Shown here: positions 62,291-64,000 of the stretch, in pieces
How positions within the stretch are numbered: the stretch's first letter is position 1
Layout of the letters: every line of letters starts with the position of its first letter
The notes under the pieces: model-generated
Database searches by the model: none
The model's input: only the letters and a program-made list of their open reading frames with translations
Told to the model about the DNA's origin: nothing
Translations under genes and position numbers: made by a program
From: Parasulfuritortus cantonensis
Lineage (GTDB): Bacteria; Pseudomonadota; Gammaproteobacteria; Burkholderiales; Thiobacillaceae
Direction of reading: 5' to 3'
Length of the DNA: 64,000 bases
NCBI RefSeq assembly: GCF_004337445.1
Contig: NZ_SJZB01000032.1
Coordinates: 60,536 to 124,535 of the forward strand

Positions 62291-63496
62291 ATGATCCTGT
62301 CGACGCACCCGCTGCGGGCCCTGCGCGCCCGTGACTTCCGCATCTACTTCGCCGGCCAGCTGGTCTCGGTGGCCGGCACCTGGATGCAGCAGATCGCCAT
62401 GGCCTGGCTCACCTACCGGCTCACCGACTCGGTGTTCATGCTCGGCCTGCTCGGCTTCGCCAGCCAGGCGCCCATCCTGGTGTTCGGGCCCCTGGGCGGG
62501 GTCTGGGCCGACCGCCTCGACCGCCGCACGCTCATGATGTGGACCCAGACCCTGGCCATGGCCCAGGCCCTGGTCCTGGCCGTGCTGGCCTGGCAGGGCT
62601 GGGCCACGCCGGCCCTGCTGCTCGGCCTCGCCTTCGTGCTCGGCTGCGTCAACGCGGTCGACGTGCCGGCCCGGCAGTCGCTGGTCGTCCACCTGGTCGG
62701 CGACCGCACCGTGCTGCCCAACGCCATCGCCCTCAACTCGTTCATGATGAACGCCACCCGCTTCGTCGGTCCGGCCCTGGCCGGCTTCATCGTCGCCTGG
62801 GCCGGCGAGGCGGTCTGCTTCCTGCTCAACGCCCTCTCCTACCTGGCCGTCCTGCTCGCCCTCATGGCCCTGCACGCGCGCCCGGGCGGCGACGCCTCGA
62901 AGCGCCCGCTGCATGCCCTGCGCGAGGGCCTCGTCTACACCTTCGGGCACCGCGACATCCGGCGCTTCCTGCTCCTGGTCGCCATGGTCAGCTTCCTGAT
63001 CGCGCCCTACGTGGTGATGATGCCGCTGTACGCCCGCACCATGTTCCACGGCGACGCCCGCACCCTCGGCCTGCTGGTCAGCAGCGCCGGCGCCGGCTCG
63101 CTCTCGGCCGCCCTGTTCCTGGCCTCGCGCACCTCGATCGCCGGCCTCGCCCGGCGCGTCTCCCTGGCCGCCGCCCTCGCGGGCCTGGCCTTGGCCCTGT
63201 TCGCGCTCAACGAGGTGCACGCCCTGGCCTACCCGATCCTGATGGTGCTCGGCTTCTCGGTGGTCCTGGTCGCGGCCGGCAGCAACACCCTCCTGCAGAG
63301 CTGGGTGCGCGACGACATGCGCGGCCGGGTCATGGCGACCTTCTCGATGGCCTTCCTCGGCGTGGCGCCGCTCGGCAGCCTGGCGGTGGGCAGCCTGGCC
63401 CACGTCGCCGGCATCCGGCCGACCCTGTTCCTGTGTGGCCTGGCCGCCCTGCTCGGCGGCCTCGCCCACCGGCGCGCTCAGGCGCGGTCCCAGTAG
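62291..63496 (+). CDS. MFS transporter (EntS/multidrug-like)
   Basis: The 401-residue transporter has LRALRARDFRIYFAGQLVSVAGTWMQQIAMAWLTYRLTDS at its N-terminus, the loop GGVWADRLDRRTLMMWTQ and the NAIALNSFMMNATRFVGPALAGFI segment, characteristic of the EntS/TIGR00900-type branch. It is 7 bp after the AraC gene. Its stop overlaps the convergent LysR gene by 19 bp. The substrate is unknown. Confidence 0.93.
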   Translation: MILSTHPLRALRARDFRIYFAGQLVSVAGTWMQQIAMAWLTYRLTDSVFMLGLLGFASQAPILVFGPLGGVWADRLDRRTLMMWTQTLAMAQALVLAVLAWQGWATPALLLGLAFVLGCVNAVDVPARQSLVVHLVGDRTVLPNAIALNSFMMNATRFVGPALAGFIVAWAGEAVCFLLNALSYLAVLLALMALHARPGGDASKRPLHALREGLVYTFGHRDIRRFLLLVAMVSFLIAPYVVMMPLYARTMFHGDARTLGLLVSSAGAGSLSAALFLASRTSIAGLARRVSLAAALAGLALALFALNEVHALAYPILMVLGFSVVLVAAGSNTLLQSWVRDDMRGRVMATFSMAFLGVAPLGSLAVGSLAHVAGIRPTLFLCGLAALLGGLAHRRAQARSQ

Positions 63497-64000
63497 GGCT
63501 CGCCGGCCAGGCGCTCGGCCAGGAAGTCGATGAAGCCGCGCACCCGCCCGGACAGGTGGCGGGTGGGCGGGTAGACCGCGTACACCGACAGCTCCGGCCA
63601 GGCGTGGTCGGCCAGCACCGGCACCAGGGCCCCCTGGCGCAGGGCCTCGGCGACGTAGAAGGTCGGCAGCAGGATGACGCCGAGGCCGTCCAGCGCCGCA
63701 CGCAGCAGGAAGTCGCCGCTGCTCGCGGTCACCCGCGCCGGCACCCGGATGCTGCCCGGCGTACCGTCCGGACCGACGTAGTTCCACAGGCCCGGCTCGC
63801 TGCTGTCGCTGTAGACCAGGCAGGCGTGGCCGGCGAGCTCGCCGGCACGGCTGGGGGCGGCGTGCGCGGCCAGGTAGGCCGGGCTGGCGTAGACGCCGTG
63901 GCGGACCGGCGCCAGGCGGCGGGCGATCAGGCTGGAATCGTCCAGGCGGGCGATGCGGATGGCGAGGTCGAAGCCCTCCTGGATCAGGTCGACGCGGCGG
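63478..64000 (-). CDS. LysR family regulator, C-terminal part (truncated by window end)
   Basis: The minus-strand frame is open from the window edge to the stop at 63478 and encodes the LysR substrate-binding domain: RRVDLIQEGFDLAIRIARLDDSSLIARRL, VYASPAYLAAHAAPSRAGELAG, and SSGDFLLRAALDGLGVILLPTF with the final AVYPPTRHLSGRVRGFIDFLAERL. This fits the common type that regulates a divergent quinone reductase or efflux gene. The HTH lies outside the window. Confidence 0.92.
   Translation of the reverse strand, partial: RRVDLIQEGFDLAIRIARLDDSSLIARRLAPVRHGVYASPAYLAAHAAPSRAGELAGHACLVYSDSSEPGLWNYVGPDGTPGSIRVPARVTASSGDFLLRAALDGLGVILLPTFYVAEALRQGALVPVLADHAWPELSVYAVYPPTRHLSGRVRGFIDFLAERLAGEPYWDRA

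Overview
The window is about 70% GC, densely coded on both strands, and looks like a chromosomal segment of a betaproteobacterium. Rhodocyclales/Nitrosomonadales-like is my best guess. The guess rests on the TorF porin-glnK-amtB block, a short UbiK/BMFP protein, ComM, two sigma-54 promoters, many two-component and c-di-GMP proteins, and a TusA/DsrE2/DsrC-like sulfur-carrier set. I see no rRNA, tRNA, CRISPR array, intact insertion sequence or integrase.

Layout. 0-5.5 kb: end of a PatB/MalY lyase, a LuxR HTH remnant, then a three-gene two-component operon (NarL-type regulator, membrane hybrid kinase, soluble hemerythrin hybrid kinase). 5.7-9.4 kb: metF, a VIT1/CCC1-rubrerythrin protein, comM, ubiK. 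9.4-12.3 kb: a nitrogen block (TorF porin, GlnK, AmtB) behind a sigma-54 promoter. 12.3-17.2 kb: housekeeping genes (rlmH, maf, rng, L,D-transpeptidase, fructosamine kinase, DUF971).

17.3-30.1 kb: a ten-gene nitrogen-scavenging operon behind a second, consensus-perfect sigma-54 promoter. It encodes an ABC importer, a creatininase-family protein, a type III glutamine synthetase, a NikR-like repressor lacking nickel ligands, two urea-carboxylase-associated proteins (now known as carboxyguanidine deiminase subunits), a urea/guanidine carboxylase and allophanate hydrolase. Read together, the genes fit uptake of guanidine (or urea), ATP-dependent carboxylation, deimination, hydrolysis to ammonium, and capture by glutamine synthetase. 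30.1-34.0 kb: a lower-GC accessory island with a HipA-like kinase plus an unknown partner in a GTG-overlap operon, inverted repeats, a Fic protein with an inhibitory motif, and about 760 bp of non-coding, partly structured DNA.

34.0-44.2 kb: methyltransferase, class IV aminotransferase divergent from a MarR gene, then a TetR gene and tusA-dsrE2 that share a 16-bp operator, a B12-type radical SAM protein, a DsrC-like protein without its terminal cysteine, an M48 peptidase, and a MocR regulator with three operator boxes. 44.2-52.7 kb: DUF1127, cupin, MauG-like peroxidase, a PNPOx-GAF-winged-helix protein, cytochrome c with TPP-dependent E1 alpha/beta, a Crp/Fnr regulator and two identical 14-bp palindromes. 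52.8-64 kb: MBL hydrolase, YaiI, diguanylate cyclase, leuA/Lrp, HD-GYP, YbhB, Fsr-like exporter, AraC, MFS, partial LysR.

Three genes (comM, rng, allophanate hydrolase) each carry one frameshift, and in every case the frame is restored by adding one C to a C5-C6 run. This points to systematic homopolymer under-calling in the assembly rather than three pseudogenes.
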